DNA of 64,000 nt, taken from assembly GCF_030816235.1 (NCBI RefSeq), contig NZ_JAUSXT010000001.1:1116001-1180000 (forward strand). Reading direction: 5' to 3'. Numbering within the stretch: the stretch's first letter is position 1; every line of letters starts with the position of its first letter. The notes below the pieces were generated by a model. It did not search any database. It saw only the letters and a list, made by a program, of their open reading frames with translations, and was not told the origin of the DNA. Below are positions 42,829-50,089 of the stretch, piece by piece. The DNA comes from Microbacterium sp. W4I4 (GTDB taxonomy: Bacteria > Actinomycetota > Actinomycetes > Actinomycetales > Microbacteriaceae). The translations under genes were made by a program, and so were the position numbers.

Positions 42829-43257
42829 ATGAACTTCGTCACACGCACTGCATCCGCCGCCGCAGCCGCGTTTCTAGCCCTCGGTGGTGCGGCCGCCGCA
42901 AACGCCGCACCGGTGATCCCGCTCAACAACGGTCAGGAGACGACGGATGCCAAGGGAGGCGCGCACGGGATGTTCAGCTACACGATCGACGGTGATCAGT
43001 TCTGCTACACCCTCGACGTCGCCGGGCTGACCGTCGCCGCGGTCGCTGCGCATGTCCACAGCGCACCCCGCGGCGAAGCCGGTCCAATCCGCATCCCACT
43101 CAGTGTGCCGACCGCCACGTCGTTCCACGTCGAGGACTGCACGACAGTTTCCGACCCGATGATCCTTGCGGGTGTGCAGGAGAATCCCGGCGGCTGGTAC
43201 GTGAACGTGCACACGCCCACATACCCGGGCGGCGAGGTGCGCGGCCAGCTGAAGTGA
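42829..43257 (+). CDS. secreted CHRD domain protein
   Basis: 142 residues. A signal peptide (MNFVTRTASAAAAAFLALGG, cleaved after about ANA) precedes a CHRD domain: APVIPLNNGQETTDAKGGAH, VAAHVHSAPRGEAGPIRIPL and a terminal GWYVNVHTPTYPGGEVRGQL. The HVH...G and GEVRGQL signatures are diagnostic. Two cysteines (FCYTL, EDCTT) may pair. CHRD proteins are extracytoplasmic and of uncertain function in bacteria. Confidence 0.88.
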   Translation: MNFVTRTASAAAAAFLALGGAAAANAAPVIPLNNGQETTDAKGGAHGMFSYTIDGDQFCYTLDVAGLTVAAVAAHVHSAPRGEAGPIRIPLSVPTATSFHVEDCTTVSDPMILAGVQENPGGWYVNVHTPTYPGGEVRGQLK

Positions 43258-43294
43258 TCGATCGCGTACGGTGAGCCCGTCACGGGCGCTCGCT

Positions 43295-43465
43295 TCACTG
43301 CTGGTGACGCGTATGGTCCGCGACATCCGGCTCCGCTCGGAGCATGTCGGCGATCTCCTCCTCGGGGCGCGGGGCGATGGTCTCGTCGTCCTCCAGTTCG
43401 GGAAGGGCGGGCTCGCCGGGAGCGGGTACGTGATCGTGCGTGCGAGACGTGTCATTCTCCAGCAT
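43295..43465 (-). CDS. small acidic hypothetical protein
   Basis: 56 residues from the ATG at 43465. It begins MLENDTSRTHDHVPAPGEPA and continues LPELEDDETIAPRPEEEIAD, ending in a His/Gln-rich tail. Third positions are overwhelmingly G or C, which supports coding in this frame over the longer opposing frames. It is acidic and probably disordered. The family is unknown. AAGGCAGG lies upstream as a possible ribosome-binding site. Confidence 0.5.
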   Translation of the reverse strand: MLENDTSRTHDHVPAPGEPALPELEDDETIAPRPEEEIADMLRAEPDVADHTRHQQ

Positions 43466-43551
43466 CCGGGACCTGCCTTCCCTCGGCCACAGCGTACGCC
43501 GTCAAGCCGCCGCGGGAATCAGGGGTTTCAGCGCTGGGAGGACTGCACGTC

Positions 43552-44400
43552 TCAGCCCGTCAGCGCCCGGGCCATCACCGCCTGTTGGACGGGCAGGAGA
43601 GAACGCTTGAATCCGTAGCCGGCGAAGGCACTGTGAGCGACGACATCCGCGCTGATCTCGCGCCCACGCATGAATGGCGGGCACGGGATCATCCGCACTC
43701 CGCGCGGCGCGGTATCGAGGAGATCGGCCGTCACACGGTACGGAACGAGTGCATCGACGTGGGGACCTGGGCCATCGGTGATCACCACATCTGCGGTCAT
43801 CATGGCGCGGTGGAGGTTCTCCTCCCAGGGCATCCCGGGGACGCGCAAGTCGGCCGGACTGCACTGTCTCATGTCGAGGCGGAACGCTTGCGCAGCTTCC
43901 CACCAGGCGGCGGCGATGTTCCCCGCGGCGCCGACGAACAGGAACCGCAGCTGCGCGATGTCGGCGTCACGTGAGAGTGCATAGAGGTCAGACAGCACCT
44001 CGCACGGATGATTAACGCTGGTCATCGCGTTCACGATCGGCAACGCATCCGCTGACGCAAGTCGTTCGAGAACCTCGATGGCGGGGTGCCGCACGACCAT
44101 GAGCTCGGCCCACTGGGCCAGATATCCGGCGACATCCAGGAGGTCTTCAGCCTTGTCGAGAGCCTCCGGAGGGAACACGATCGGCTGCACCCCCATGAGT
44201 GCGGCACCGCGCTCGAAGGAGACCCGGGTACGCAAGCTCGACGACGGGAAGAACATCACCGCAGCCACATCGAATCGCGGACCTGATCCCGCCGCATACC
44301 GGTCGACCGACTCGAAGAAGCGATCCAGCTCCGCCGCATCCCAATCACGCAACGACAGCAGATGCCGTCGGCCTCGCGGCAACATGCTCACGCTGTCCAT
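43552..44400 (-). CDS. aspartate/ornithine carbamoyltransferase family protein
   Basis: 282 residues from the ATG at 44400 (or ATG 44385). The carbamoyl-phosphate site is seen as FPSSSLRTRVSFERGAALMG, and the HPCxxLxD motif as VNHPCEVLSDLYALS. A Rossmann-like half starts RFLFVGAAGNIAAAWWEAAQ. The HCLP motif of true OTC/ATC enzymes is altered to PCPPFMRGREI and the protein is shorter than the usual 305-330 residues. The second substrate is thus uncertain. The start overlaps the upstream toxin gene by 13 bases, and it is isolated from any arginine or pyrimidine genes. Confidence 0.82.
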   Translation of the reverse strand: MDSVSMLPRGRRHLLSLRDWDAAELDRFFESVDRYAAGSGPRFDVAAVMFFPSSSLRTRVSFERGAALMGVQPIVFPPEALDKAEDLLDVAGYLAQWAELMVVRHPAIEVLERLASADALPIVNAMTSVNHPCEVLSDLYALSRDADIAQLRFLFVGAAGNIAAAWWEAAQAFRLDMRQCSPADLRVPGMPWEENLHRAMMTADVVITDGPGPHVDALVPYRVTADLLDTAPRGVRMIPCPPFMRGREISADVVAHSAFAGYGFKRSLLPVQQAVMARALTG

Positions 44401-44807
44401 GGATTCACGATCTGGACGCCTGTCTGCGTGAAGTCCTTCTCATTGCGCGTGGCGCAGACCGCACCATTCGCCCGACAGATCGCTGCGATCTGCGCGTCCG
44501 GCGTGCTGATCGGCAACCCTGCCTGCTCGCGAGCGAACAGGACTTCGGCGTACTCTCCGGCTGCTTCATCATCGAACGCGAGAAGCGAACGGGTGGCTCT
44601 GTAAGGCTCCAGCGCGGCACCGAGCGCCGTCTCCAACTCGCTCTTGCGTCGACGGTCAGGCAACCGCCGAACACCAGCCAACAATTCGGCGAGAGTGATC
44701 GTCGTGATCGCAACGTCGTCGTCGAGAGACTCCAGCCAAGCGGCGACACCTCGATCAGGGGCCGATCTGAACAACTCCGAGATGACGTTCGTGTCAAGAA
44801 CGATCAT
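44388..44807 (-). CDS. PIN-domain toxin (VapC/FitB type)
   Basis: 139 residues. The PIN ribonuclease acids are visible: MIVLDTNVISELFRS (Asp5), TITLAELLAGVRRLP (Glu), and STPDAQIAAICRANGAVCAT (Asp), then the final NEKDFTQTGVQIVNPW. This order is typical of FitB-like toxins that cleave RNA when freed from antitoxin. It overlaps the upstream antitoxin by ATGA, the standard toxin-antitoxin arrangement. Confidence 0.93.
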   Translation of the reverse strand: MIVLDTNVISELFRSAPDRGVAAWLESLDDDVAITTITLAELLAGVRRLPDRRRKSELETALGAALEPYRATRSLLAFDDEAAGEYAEVLFAREQAGLPISTPDAQIAAICRANGAVCATRNEKDFTQTGVQIVNPWTA

Positions 44808-45037
44808 CCGAAGTCCACAGCTCGAGCAGTGTCCGACCGATCTGGGATCTCCAGCCCCTCGACCCCGCCTGCGTCGCGGGCAACGCGCATGAGCGCGATC
44901 CCGATGTGCGGCCGAGACGAAGCCCGCGTCAAGATATCGCGCACCTCAGCTTCCATGGAGCGGCCATGCTCCCTGGCCTGCGCAGCCAAACGCACCTTCA
45001 CGGCCTCATCAAGACCGCGGACGATGATCGACGCCAT
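44804..45037 (-). CDS. antitoxin, FitA-like ribbon-helix-helix
   Basis: 77 residues from the ATG at 45037 with GGAGGT upstream. The Arc/RHH DNA-binding motif MASIIVRGLDEAVKVRLAAQ and HGRSMEAEVRDILTRA are characteristic of FitA-type antitoxins. The C-terminus (IALMRVARDAGGVEGLEIPD) probably wraps the toxin. An 18-base perfect palindrome lies 18 bases upstream of the start, consistent with autorepression by the toxin-antitoxin complex. Confidence 0.92.
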   Translation of the reverse strand: MASIIVRGLDEAVKVRLAAQAREHGRSMEAEVRDILTRASSRPHIGIALMRVARDAGGVEGLEIPDRSDTARAVDFG

Positions 45038-45054
45038 CACAACCACCTCCACTC

Positions 45055-45072
45055 GATAGCATCAATGCTATC
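45055..45072. promoter_or_regulatory. palindromic operator of the FitAB/VapBC-like module
   Basis: GATAGCAT (45055-45062) and ATGCTATC (45065-45072) form a perfect inverted repeat with a two-base centre, just upstream of the antitoxin gene and overlapping its likely promoter. This is the expected binding site for the RHH antitoxin. Confidence 0.7.
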
Positions 45073-45115
45073 ACTCGACTGCCGGATGCTTCATGATCCG
45101 CAGAAGCTCGGAGCG

Positions 45116-45872
45116 TTAGGGCTTCGCAGCATAGACCCGGAAGCGACGCTGCGTGACTCGGATCGGAAGGTCTGCGTCCAGAGCAGCGAGCTGGTCCGCG
45201 TAAGCGTCGACGGTGAAGTGGGGAGCGTCCCAAGGAACGAGCGCGAGGTACGTGACCAGCGCACCCGCATCTTTGAACTCCATCGTTCCCCGCCAGTCGT
45301 CCACCCGGTCGATGCGGAGACCGGCGGATTCGAGCTCGTCAACATAGTGACCAGCTGTTACGTTCGGGTATTCGAACGGCTCGTCGAACCACGCATGAAT
45401 CTCTTCTGCGTCATGGCCATCCACCTGCTGCGTCAAGAGACGCCCACCCGGAGCCAGGACTCGAGCGATCTCTCGCGCGTCGATGCTCTCGTGGCGGACT
45501 CATCACAAGGCTGATGCTGTCATCGGCGAAGGGGAGCTCAGCGCCACTCTCCGCGACGTACTGGATGACCTCGACTCCGCTGGAGGACAAGGCCTCACGG
45601 GCAACGAGGACGTTCGGCTCCCAGCCTTCGGTGGCGACGATCCGCCTGTCCGAAACGTCATCCCCACCGAGGAGGCGCAGTAACCGCTCGCCCCCTCCGG
45701 TCCCCAGGTCAACGATCACCCTCGCACGCGCCATCTCCGCGCGGCAGTCGTCCTCGAAGTCCCACCAGGGTTCGTCGGCACTCATCCTCCCGTCGAGGCG
45801 CGAGAAGTCCCAGCCGACCATGCTCGTGTCCGCGTATACCTGCCGCCAGAAATCGATCACGCGACTCAGCAT
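45116..45872 (-). pseudogene. SAM-dependent methyltransferase with a +1 frameshift
   Basis: The 5' frame from the ATG at 45872 gives MLSRVIDFWRQVYADTSMVG and the SAM site ARVIVDLGTGGGERLLRLLG, to DDSISLVMS. The other frame continues HESIDAREIARVLAPGGRLL, TQQVDGHDAEEIHAWFDEPF and ends at TQRRFRVYAAKP. Removing one base near 45493-45499 (GGCGG) gives one 251-residue class I methyltransferase. Either half alone would be inactive. The cause is sequencing error or decay. Confidence 0.82.
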
Positions 45873-45928
45873 AGGCAGGTCAGGGCAACCCGCCAGTCAG
45901 CGGCCCCGCCGAGCAGCGAGCCTGACGG

Positions 45929-46216
45929 TCAGCGGCGCCCCGCAGCAGCACGCAACGCGGAATGCAGTGTGTCCACCGCCGCGGCCATCTTCGCCGAACC
46001 GACGTCGCGGAAGGAGCCCATGCCGCCACTGTAGAGCGCGAGCGCCTGCCTCGCGCACCGCCGTAGCGCTTCGGCATCCGCGATGTCTGCGAACAAGCCC
46101 TCGAGCCAGTCAGCGGTCGACCGTCGCTGCGTGTCGCCGTCCGCCGCGCACGCATCGCGCAACTCCGCCACTGCACGGTGCACGTCATCGAGGCGGGACT
46201 GCCAGCGAGCCATCAT
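45929..46216 (-). CDS. hypothetical helical protein
   Basis: 95 residues from the ATG at 46216 (or 46213). The sequence is helical with ARWQSRLDDVHRAVAELRDA, ADWLEGLFADIADAEALRRC and AKMAAAVDTLHSALRAAAGR. No family is recognised. The frame stays open upstream only because it reads through a relic copy of the ychF 3' end (46228-46251), so upstream in-frame starts are not credible. Confidence 0.6.
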   Translation of the reverse strand: MMARWQSRLDDVHRAVAELRDACAADGDTQRRSTADWLEGLFADIADAEALRRCARQALALYSGGMGSFRDVGSAKMAAAVDTLHSALRAAAGRR

Positions 46217-46227
46217 CGACCGCCACA

Positions 46228-46251
46228 CGTTGAAGCGGAACTCCACCACGT
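46228..46251. repeat. relic copy of the ychF 3' end (att-like direct repeat, left)
   Basis: This 24-base stretch matches 22 of 24 positions of 47414-47437, the last codons of ychF. On the minus strand it reads VVEFRFNV in the same frame and at the same boundary as the real ychF C-terminus, then continues into Trp instead of a stop. It marks one side of a 1.2-kb segment holding the isochorismatase and HigBA genes. Confidence 0.7.
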
Positions 46252-46268
46252 TCCGGCACAGAGCAACC

Positions 46269-46808
46269 TCACAATTCGACGTCGGAGTGCGCCGCAACGG
46301 CAAACCGCTGCCCTGGATATCGCAAGCCCGCGAAGTACATGTTCGTGTGTGCAACGATCTGAGCCCCAGTGACAGCCACGCCACCCCACTCGGCATCCTC
46401 GGTCGTGTGCGCGTCGCCCACAAGAGTGACGTCGTATCCCTCGATTGCGGCACGCTGAGTCGTCGTTCTGATGCAGTAGTCCGATTGCGCCCCAGCCACA
46501 ACCAGGCGAGTCGCCCCCAACTGATCGAGCGTCTCCCTCAGAGACGTCTCAGCGAACGAGTCGCGATAGTTCTTCCTCACGACCGCTTCGCCATCGATCC
46601 ATTTCAGCGGTGCTACGAGGTCCCATGCGGGAGTACCTACACCTACCGGATCATGCATCACCCATACGACGGGCACGGACTGCACCCGCGCCCGGTCGAC
46701 AAGCGCCGCGGCTCGGTTCGCGACACCGTCGGCATCAAAGCATCCCGGCACCACACCCTGCTGCATGTCGACGATCACGACGACGGACTGCTCCGCTGCG
46801 GTCATCAT
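46269..46808 (-). CDS. isochorismatase family cysteine hydrolase
   Basis: 179 residues. The catalytic triad is visible: the Asp in [17 protein letters not shown], the Lys in [16 protein letters not shown] and the Cys in [19 protein letters not shown]. This fits the nicotinamidase/isochorismatase superfamily, but the metal-binding DxHxxH of nicotinamidases is not seen. It overlaps the HigA stop by ATGA, so it is the third gene of the HigBA operon, an unusual partner for a toxin-antitoxin system. Confidence 0.87.
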   Translation of the reverse strand: MMTAAEQSVVVIVDMQQGVVPGCFDADGVANRAAALVDRARVQSVPVVWVMHDPVGVGTPAWDLVAPLKWIDGEAVVRKNYRDSFAETSLRETLDQLGATRLVVAGAQSDYCIRTTTQRAAIEGYDVTLVGDAHTTEDAEWGGVAVTGAQIVAHTNMYFAGLRYPGQRFAVAAHSDVEL

Positions 46809-47107
46809 GCGACCTTCAACGGTGTGATCGTCGAGATCTGCTCACCCGCGACGTCTTCTGCGCGGTCGAGCTCGTAATGGCTCTGCAGATTGATCCAGAA
46901 CTCGGCCGAGGTGCCGAAGTACTTCGCGAGACGTAGTGCGGTGTCCGCCGTGATGCCTCGCTTGCCGTGCACGATCTCGTTGATCCGCCGCGGCGGCACT
47001 CCGATGGACACGGCGAGCTTGTTCTGCGTGATGCCGAAGCCCTCGATGAAGTCCTCCATGAGGACCTCACCCGGGTGGATCGGCTCGATCCTGTCAGTGG
47101 TAGTCAA
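46805..47107 (-). CDS. higA: HigA family antitoxin
   Basis: 100 residues from a TTG at 47107, chosen because GGAGATCG precedes it and family proteins begin at this point ([20 protein letters not shown]). The XRE-type HTH continues [20 protein letters not shown] and [20 protein letters not shown], ending in [20 protein letters not shown], all diagnostic of HigA. It overlaps the HigB stop by 14 bases. It probably represses the operon by binding near the HigB start. Confidence 0.92.
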   Translation of the reverse strand: MTTTDRIEPIHPGEVLMEDFIEGFGITQNKLAVSIGVPPRRINEIVHGKRGITADTALRLAKYFGTSAEFWINLQSHYELDRAEDVAGEQISTITPLKVA

Positions 47108-47375
47108 CGATCTCCACCTCCTCTGGTCCGGCGTCTGTCCATCTGAAACAGATTCGCCACTGGTCATTGATCCGGATGCTGTGCTGACCGGCTCGGTCGC
47201 CCTTGAGACCCTCGAGCCGGTTGCCGGGCGGAACGCGGAGGTCCTCAAGCACCTCAGCCGATCCCACCTGACGAAGCTTGCGCAGTGCCACCCGCAGGAT
47301 CCGGGGATCCAGGGAGGGCACTCGCTCACGACGCCACAACCGCTCGGTGTCTTTGTTGCCGAACGATCTGATCAC
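47094..47375 (-). CDS. higB: HigB/RelE-type toxin
   Basis: 93 residues from a GTG at 47375. The sequence MIRSFGNKDTERLWRRERVP, PRILRVALRKLRQVGSAEVL, LKGDRAGQHSIRINDQWRIC and [17 protein letters not shown] is the classical HigB pattern of a ribosome-dependent mRNA interferase. The toxin precedes the antitoxin, as usual for higBA. CACTG-AAC-CAGTG (47373-47385) overlaps its start and a TATACA box, marking a likely HigA operator and leaderless promoter. Confidence 0.93.
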   Translation of the reverse strand: MIRSFGNKDTERLWRRERVPSLDPRILRVALRKLRQVGSAEVLEDLRVPPGNRLEGLKGDRAGQHSIRINDQWRICFRWTDAGPEEVEIVDYH

Positions 47376-47408
47376 TGAACCAGTGTATAACGCAATCCGT
47401 CATTAACG

Positions 47409-48482
47409 CTAGACGTTAAACCGGAACTCCACCACGTCGCCGTCCTGCATGACGTAGTCCTTGCCCTCAAGGCGAGCCTTGCCCTTGGCGCGGGCCTCGG
47501 CGATGGAGCCGGTCGCGACCAGGTCCTCGAACGAGATGACCTCGGCCTTGATGAAGCCCTTCTCGAAGTCGGTGTGGATCACGCCTGCGGCCTGCGGGGC
47601 CTTCCAGCCCTTGCCGATCGTCCAGGCGCGTGCTTCCTTGGGTCCGGCGGTCAGATACGTCTGCAGCCCGAGGGTGTCGAAGCCGATGCGGGCGAGCTGG
47701 TCGAGCCCCGACTCGTCCTGTCCGGTGGATGCCAGCAGCTCGGCGGCATCCTCGGGGTCGAGGTCGATGAGCTCCGACTCGATCTTCGCGTCGAGGAAGA
47801 TGGCCTTCGCCGGAGCGACGAGGGCCTCCAGCTCGGCCTTGCGCGCAGCATCCGTCAGAACGGCCTCGTCGACGTTGAAGACGAAGATCACCGGCTTGGA
47901 GGTGAGCAGACCCAGCTCCTTGATCGGTGCGAGATCCAGCCCGGAGACCGACAGCAGCACGCCGCGCTCCAGGGCATCCTTGGCTGCGTTCGCCGCTTCG
48001 AGCACGGAAGGATCGGCCTTCTTGCCGCGCACTTCCTTCTCGAGACGGGGAATGGCCTTCTCGACGGTCTGCAGATCGGCGAGCATCAGCTCGGCGTTGA
48101 TGGTCTCCAGATCGCTCTGGGGGTTGATCTCGCCTTCGACGTGAACCACGTCGTCATCGGCGAAGCCGCGCACCACCTGTGCGATGGCATCCGCCTCTCG
48201 GATGTTCGCGAGGAACTGGTTGCCCAGCCCCTCCCCCTCGCTCGCGCCGCGCACGATGCCGGCGATGTCAACGAAGGACACGGCCGCAGGCAGAAGGCGC
48301 TCGCTGCCGAAGATTCCGGCAAGCACGCCGAGCCGCGCATCGGGCAGGTTGACGACGCCGACGTTCGGCTCGATTGTCGCGAACGGGTAGTTCGCCGCGA
48401 GCACGTTGTTCTTGGTCAGTGCGTTGAAGAGGGTCGACTTGCCGACATTCGGCAGTCCCACGATTCCGATGGTAAGGGCCAC
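47409..48482 (-). CDS. ychF: redox-regulated ATPase/GTPase YchF (Obg-like)
   Basis: 357 residues from the GTG at 48482. The upstream open frame is not part of it. P-loop LTIGIVGLPNVGKSTLFNAL, switch region FATIEPNVGVVNLPD, G3 FVDIAGIVRGASEGEGLGNQ and a base-specificity motif FNVDE typical of the ATP-preferring YchF are seen. The C-terminal TGS-like domain has AWTIGKGWKAPQAAGVIHTD and GDVVEFRFNV. It is a housekeeping protein that binds ribosomes. Its last 24 bases are duplicated at 46228. Confidence 0.95.
   Translation of the reverse strand: MALTIGIVGLPNVGKSTLFNALTKNNVLAANYPFATIEPNVGVVNLPDARLGVLAGIFGSERLLPAAVSFVDIAGIVRGASEGEGLGNQFLANIREADAIAQVVRGFADDDVVHVEGEINPQSDLETINAELMLADLQTVEKAIPRLEKEVRGKKADPSVLEAANAAKDALERGVLLSVSGLDLAPIKELGLLTSKPVIFVFNVDEAVLTDAARKAELEALVAPAKAIFLDAKIESELIDLDPEDAAELLASTGQDESGLDQLARIGFDTLGLQTYLTAGPKEARAWTIGKGWKAPQAAGVIHTDFEKGFIKAEVISFEDLVATGSIAEARAKGKARLEGKDYVMQDGDVVEFRFNV
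47414..47437. repeat. ychF 3'-end copy (att-like direct repeat, right)
   Basis: These are the final coding bases of the intact ychF. Compared with 46228-46251 they differ at two positions, both synonymous in the ychF frame (CGG/CGC and TTT/TTC). The intact gene uses the rarer TTT codon. This pattern is expected if an inserted element supplied a replacement 3' end. Confidence 0.7.
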
Positions 48483-48493
48483 GGGAGTCCAGT

Positions 48494-49165
48494 CTACCGG
48501 GGGCTCTGATCCAGCCTTCTCCAGTACCCCTCCGAGATCACATCGACGTCGTCGCCCACGACGCGGATCGCCGTCTGATCGTCGATCGCGTAGGCGGGGC
48601 CATCGATGTGCTCGGCCCAGCGCTCGGCATCCGCCATGGTGTTCTCGGGAAAATCGGGGTAGTCGAGGTGCGGGAAGATCGAGAAGTCCACGATGCCGAG
48701 CGTGCCCTCTCCCACCTCCGGCGACGTCCAATGCTCGAACTCCTCGCCGATCCCCGGTGTCATCACCATGCTGCCCGCGCTGACTCCCACCCACACGGTC
48801 CGCTCCAGACTCGGCAGCAGCGCCCCCAGGCCCGACCGGCGGATCCAGTGCGCGAGGTACATCGCATCCCCGCCGTCGACGAGAAGCGCGTCGGCATCCT
48901 CGACCCAGGGGATCCACCGCTCCCCCGTCATCGACGGCAGCGCGGTGAGCTCGAGCAGCCCCACCGACATCCAGCCGAGCGCGGCCATGGAGCCCGGCCT
49001 GGTGATCGAATTGAAGGTCACATCAGGAGTGCACATCGGATGCCCGTACTGGGCCGTCGGGATGAGCAGCGCGGTCGATTCCTCGATCGGCTTGCCCAGC
49101 AGCTCGATCAACGCGGATCGGATGCTGGCGTTCGTCACGCCGCCCGAGGTGAGCAGAAGTCTCAT
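48494..49165 (-). CDS. peptidase E (S51 family)
   Basis: 223 residues from the ATG at 49165. The S51 fold is recognised from MRLLLTSGGVTNASIRSALI, ALLVDGGDAMYLAHWIRRSG and the nucleophile serine in VGVSAGSMVMTPGIGEEF, followed by LGIVDFSIFPHLDYPDFPEN with the catalytic His. Peptidase E hydrolyses Asp-X dipeptides in the cytoplasm. Length is normal. It is twelve bases from ychF in the same orientation, so possibly co-transcribed with it. Confidence 0.88.
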   Translation of the reverse strand: MRLLLTSGGVTNASIRSALIELLGKPIEESTALLIPTAQYGHPMCTPDVTFNSITRPGSMAALGWMSVGLLELTALPSMTGERWIPWVEDADALLVDGGDAMYLAHWIRRSGLGALLPSLERTVWVGVSAGSMVMTPGIGEEFEHWTSPEVGEGTLGIVDFSIFPHLDYPDFPENTMADAERWAEHIDGPAYAIDDQTAIRVVGDDVDVISEGYWRRLDQSPR

Positions 49166-49265
49166 GCGGCCAGGATACGACCGCCCTCGACTGATGGGCA
49201 GTTGTCCCCTCGTCTCTGAGATGCGTGCACACCTAACATGGGGCTGACCGAGCAGAGGAGCCCGC

Positions 49266-49790
49266 ATGTCCGATCAGATCGACGGCGATCCGTTCTGGTC
49301 CGAGGTGCGCCGACGGCATCCGGATCTCGACATCGTGCTGCTGCCTCCGGAGCCAGCCAACCCTTCAGAGTCGGGATTGCCGTCTCGGGACCCCGCACCC
49401 TTCGCCCGGATGCAGCTCGCCGACGCGGACGAGCTGTGGGCGAGTCTCGTCGGACACGGGATGCCGAGACCGGAAGCCATGTGGATCCCCGGACCGACCG
49501 CCGACTCGGTGCGGCACTCGATCACACTCACCCTCGACGACGTCGCCGACACCACAGGCATCGGTCATCTGCGTGATGCCGCCGATCGACTGAGCGCCGA
49601 CGACTGGCATGTATTCATCCCGCCGACAGGCATGCCGCGGCTCACCGCGGACCGGCCCGGCGAGCTGGGCGACGAGGCCCTGCTGTTCGGCTACGCGCCG
49701 CTGCAGCGCAGACTGTTCCTTCGCCTCACCTCGACAGGGCTGCCGCTCGGCATCCGCCGCGCCCAGGAGATGACCGGAGCGGCAGCATGA
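49266..49790 (+). CDS. hypothetical protein, first gene of a WXG100/DUF1023 operon
   Basis: 174 residues. Segments include GDPFWSEVRRRHPDLDIVLL, MPRPEAMWIPGPTADSVRHS and GPLQRRLFLRLTSTGLPLGI-like text near the end (PLQRRLFLRLTSTG). No known domain is recognised. Proteins of this look precede WXG100-type genes in Microbacteriaceae and could be chaperone or immunity-like. The stop overlaps the next start by ATGA. The GAGGAG ribosome-binding site is good. Confidence 0.7.
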   Translation: MSDQIDGDPFWSEVRRRHPDLDIVLLPPEPANPSESGLPSRDPAPFARMQLADADELWASLVGHGMPRPEAMWIPGPTADSVRHSITLTLDDVADTTGIGHLRDAADRLSADDWHVFIPPTGMPRLTADRPGELGDEALLFGYAPLQRRLFLRLTSTGLPLGIRRAQEMTGAAA

Positions 49791-50089
49791 CCGACGGGCT
49801 GCTCTACAACCCGGCGATGCCGAATGAGCTCGGCAGGCGGTGGGACTCGCAGGCCGCGCAGATGACCACGCTGGGCAAGGAGATCTCCGCCGCATCGACC
49901 GCAGGCCTTCCCGCGGTCGCTCGCGGCGCGGCCAGGACGTTCCTGAGCGCGTGGGAGGAGATCGCGCTCGAGGCCAAGGTCGCCTCCGAGGTGTACGCAG
50001 ATGAGCTGCGCTCCACCGGCAGGTCCTACGAGGACGTCGATGCGGAGATCGCCCGCCGCATGGCCGCCCTGAAGGGCGACCCGCAATGA
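49787..50089 (+). CDS. small helical protein, possible type VII secretion-linked factor
   Basis: 100 residues. It is helical with ELGRRWDSQAAQMTTLGKEI, ARTFLSAWEEIALEAKVASE and DVDAEIARRMAALKGD. Size and position are those of a WXG100 partner (ESAT-6 class) although a canonical WxG is absent. SAW takes a comparable place. It overlaps both neighbours by ATGA, indicating stoichiometric coupled translation with the 590-residue protein. Confidence 0.65.
   Translation: MTDGLLYNPAMPNELGRRWDSQAAQMTTLGKEISAASTAGLPAVARGAARTFLSAWEEIALEAKVASEVYADELRSTGRSYEDVDAEIARRMAALKGDPQ

Noticed and set aside
48483..48917. Upstream extension of ychF
   Set aside because: It runs through the peptidase E gene in another frame. 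The P-loop begins directly after the GTG at 48482.
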